This document shows positions 62,940-64,000 of a stretch of 64,000 nucleotides of DNA, piece after piece (position 1 is the first letter of the stretch; the number at the start of each line of letters is the position of its first letter). The position numbers were made by a program, and so were the translations under genes. The DNA is taken from positions 1 through 64,000 of the forward strand of contig NZ_MUKN01000015.1 in the NCBI RefSeq assembly GCF_001995175.1. The letters run 5' to 3'. Below the pieces are notes generated by a model, which ran no database searches, was not told where the DNA came from, and saw only the letters and a program-made list of their open reading frames with translations. This stretch comes from Rathayibacter rhapontici. Lineage in GTDB: Bacteria; Actinomycetota; Actinomycetes; Actinomycetales; Microbacteriaceae.

Positions 62940-63820
62940 ATGGACGATCGACAGCTCGCGGCGTTCGTCGCGGTCGCGGAGGAGCTGCACTTCACCCGGG
63001 CGGCCGCGCGTCTGTTCGTGGTGCAGTCCACGCTGTCCGCCAGCATCCGCGCCCTCGAGCACGAGCTCGGAGCGGCGCTGTTCGAGCGCTCGACGCGTCG
63101 GGTGGCCCTCACCGCGGTGGGCGAGGCGCTGCTGCCGGAGGCGCGCCGGGCGATCGACGGGCTCGACCGGATGCGCACGCTCGCCGCCGAGGACGCCGCG
63201 GGACTGCGCGGACGGGTGCGGGTGGGCACGTTCTCCGGGATGGACCTGATCGACCTGCCCGGGGCGCTCGGCGCGTACCGGCGCCGGCATCCGCTCGTGG
63301 ACCTGCTGCTGCGCACGTCGGCGACCGGATCGACGGGTCTCGCCGAGGACCTGCGCCGCGGACGGCTGGACGTCGCGCTGCTCGCACTCCCCGCGGACGG
63401 GATGCCGGATCTCTCCGTCACGCCGCTCGTGGGCAGCGACTACGTCCTCCTGGTGCCGGACGACCATCCGCTCGTCGACGCCGGAGCACCCGCGCCTCAG
63501 GACCTCGCCGGAGAGACGTTCGTGGACACGCCGGCCGGCTTCGGTAACCGGGTCGGCGTGGACCGGGCGTTCGTCGCGGAGGGGATCCGCCGACGCGTGG
63601 CGACCGAGGTCGCGGATCTTCCGGGATCCCGAGGTTCGTGCAGGCGGGTCTCGGCGTGGCGGTCGTGCCGCGCGCGGGCGTGACGGCGCTCGAGGGGGTG
63701 CGCGCGATCACGCTGGACTGGCCGGGTCTGGAGTGGGAGCTCTCGGTCGCGACGTCCTTGCGGCCCTCCGCCGCGGTGGAGGCGCTGACCGCGCTCCTGA
63801 GGGAGCGGCGGCGCGACTGA
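62940..63820 (+). pseudogene. LysR-family regulator, one base missing
   Basis: About 293 residues after restoring one G in the run at 63623-63625 (LPGIPRFVQAGLGVAVV). The N-terminal winged helix (LAAFVAVAEELHFTRAAARLFVVQSTLSASIRALEHELGAALFERS) is typical. A periplasmic-binding-like effector domain follows. It is divergent from the MFS gene and probably controls it. Start ATG 62940 is preceded by GAGGGG; GTG 62925 in the same frame is an alternative. Confidence 0.85.
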
Positions 63821-63830
63821 CCGTCCGGCG

Positions 63831-64000
63831 TCAGCCCTCGAGCAGGGGGCCGCGGACGATCGAGTCGCCGGAGTGCGCCGGGTCGCCGTCGAGCGGCTCC
63901 TCCGACACGTCGACCAGCGGGTACTCGGAGAGGTCGAGGCCGGCCGGGACGGCGAAACGGCCCTCGGTCCCGTCGAGCGCTCCGAGCGGCACGAGACCGG
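63831..64000 (-). CDS. 3' end of an anti-sigma factor (RskA-like), partial
   Basis: The last 55 codons of a minus-strand gene that runs off the right edge. The visible C-terminus (LDLSEYPLVDVSEEPLDGD, then PAHSGDSIVRGPL) matches the extracytoplasmic end of anti-sigma-K (RskA-type) proteins, which hold an ECF sigma factor at the membrane. The sigma gene, if adjacent, lies beyond the window. Confidence 0.72.
   Translation of the reverse strand, partial: GLVPLGALDGTEGRFAVPAGLDLSEYPLVDVSEEPLDGDPAHSGDSIVRGPLLEG

Overview
This window is high-GC actinobacterial chromosome, most likely from a Microbacteriaceae member close to Rathayibacter. That placement rests on GC-rich codon use, the gene order and remembered protein resemblance; no search was run. 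Much of the gene order matches two blocks that lie apart in Mycobacterium tuberculosis: tyrS-mpg-arg-phe-tsnR-rplT-rpmI-infC, and lexA-hflX-dapF-miaA-miaB-recX-recA-clgR-pgsA-ftsK-rnj-dapA-thyX-dapB-M16 peptidase-pnp. Here they are joined by a his cluster. Nearly everything is core housekeeping. No prophage, insertion sequence, CRISPR array or integrase was seen.

Layout. 1-496: two promoters firing leftward out of the window, probably for an rRNA operon. 497-3914: tyrS, a satD-like gene with a membrane-protein partner and a twin operator, mpg, and a tiny membrane protein. 3914-10838: arginine biosynthesis argC-J-B-D-F-H. 10913-14483: pheS-pheT. 14890-18323: a glutamate-type ABC importer gluABCD. 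18436-20967: a TrmH-type rRNA methyltransferase and infC-rpmI-rplT with a structured leader. 21077-25470: a DUF1844 gene, an SseB-like gene and hisC-B-H-priA. 25559-26932: a divergent LysM protein and lexA, with LexA boxes. 27020-30342: metF-metE. 30591-36189: hflX, a methyltransferase, dapF, miaA and miaB. 36257-39738: recX-recA, DUF3046, clgR and cinA. 39735-46604: pgsA, ftsK, a GNAT gene, rnj and dapA. 46683-47894: a repeat-flanked AbiEi/DUF559 gene. 47934-54266: thyX, a thioredoxin/DUF4395 pair, an epimerase, a TPR protein, dapB, a phosphatase and an M16 peptidase. 54331-58321: two aldo-keto reductase relatives flanking a GH13 glucosidase. 58441-64000: pnp, a conserved hypothetical protein, an MFS/LysR divergent pair and the 3' end of an anti-sigma factor.

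How the genes work together. Arginine, histidine, methionine and lysine/diaminopimelate synthesis sit beside translation (tyrS, pheST, infC, L35, L20), tRNA modification (miaA, miaB), RNA turnover (rnj, pnp) and DNA repair (recA, recX, lexA, mpg). The recA and lexA/LysM upstream regions share an 18-bp element and carry LexA boxes, which points to one damage regulon. At about 17 genes a TANNNT box lies 6-8 nt before the start codon, the signature of leaderless transcription.

Caveat. Ten genes contain a single-base frame break, several in C or G runs, including the normally essential pheT and ftsK. This looks like base-calling or assembly indels rather than real gene decay. These entries are typed pseudogene because that is what the sequence literally shows; intact lengths are given after restoring one base.
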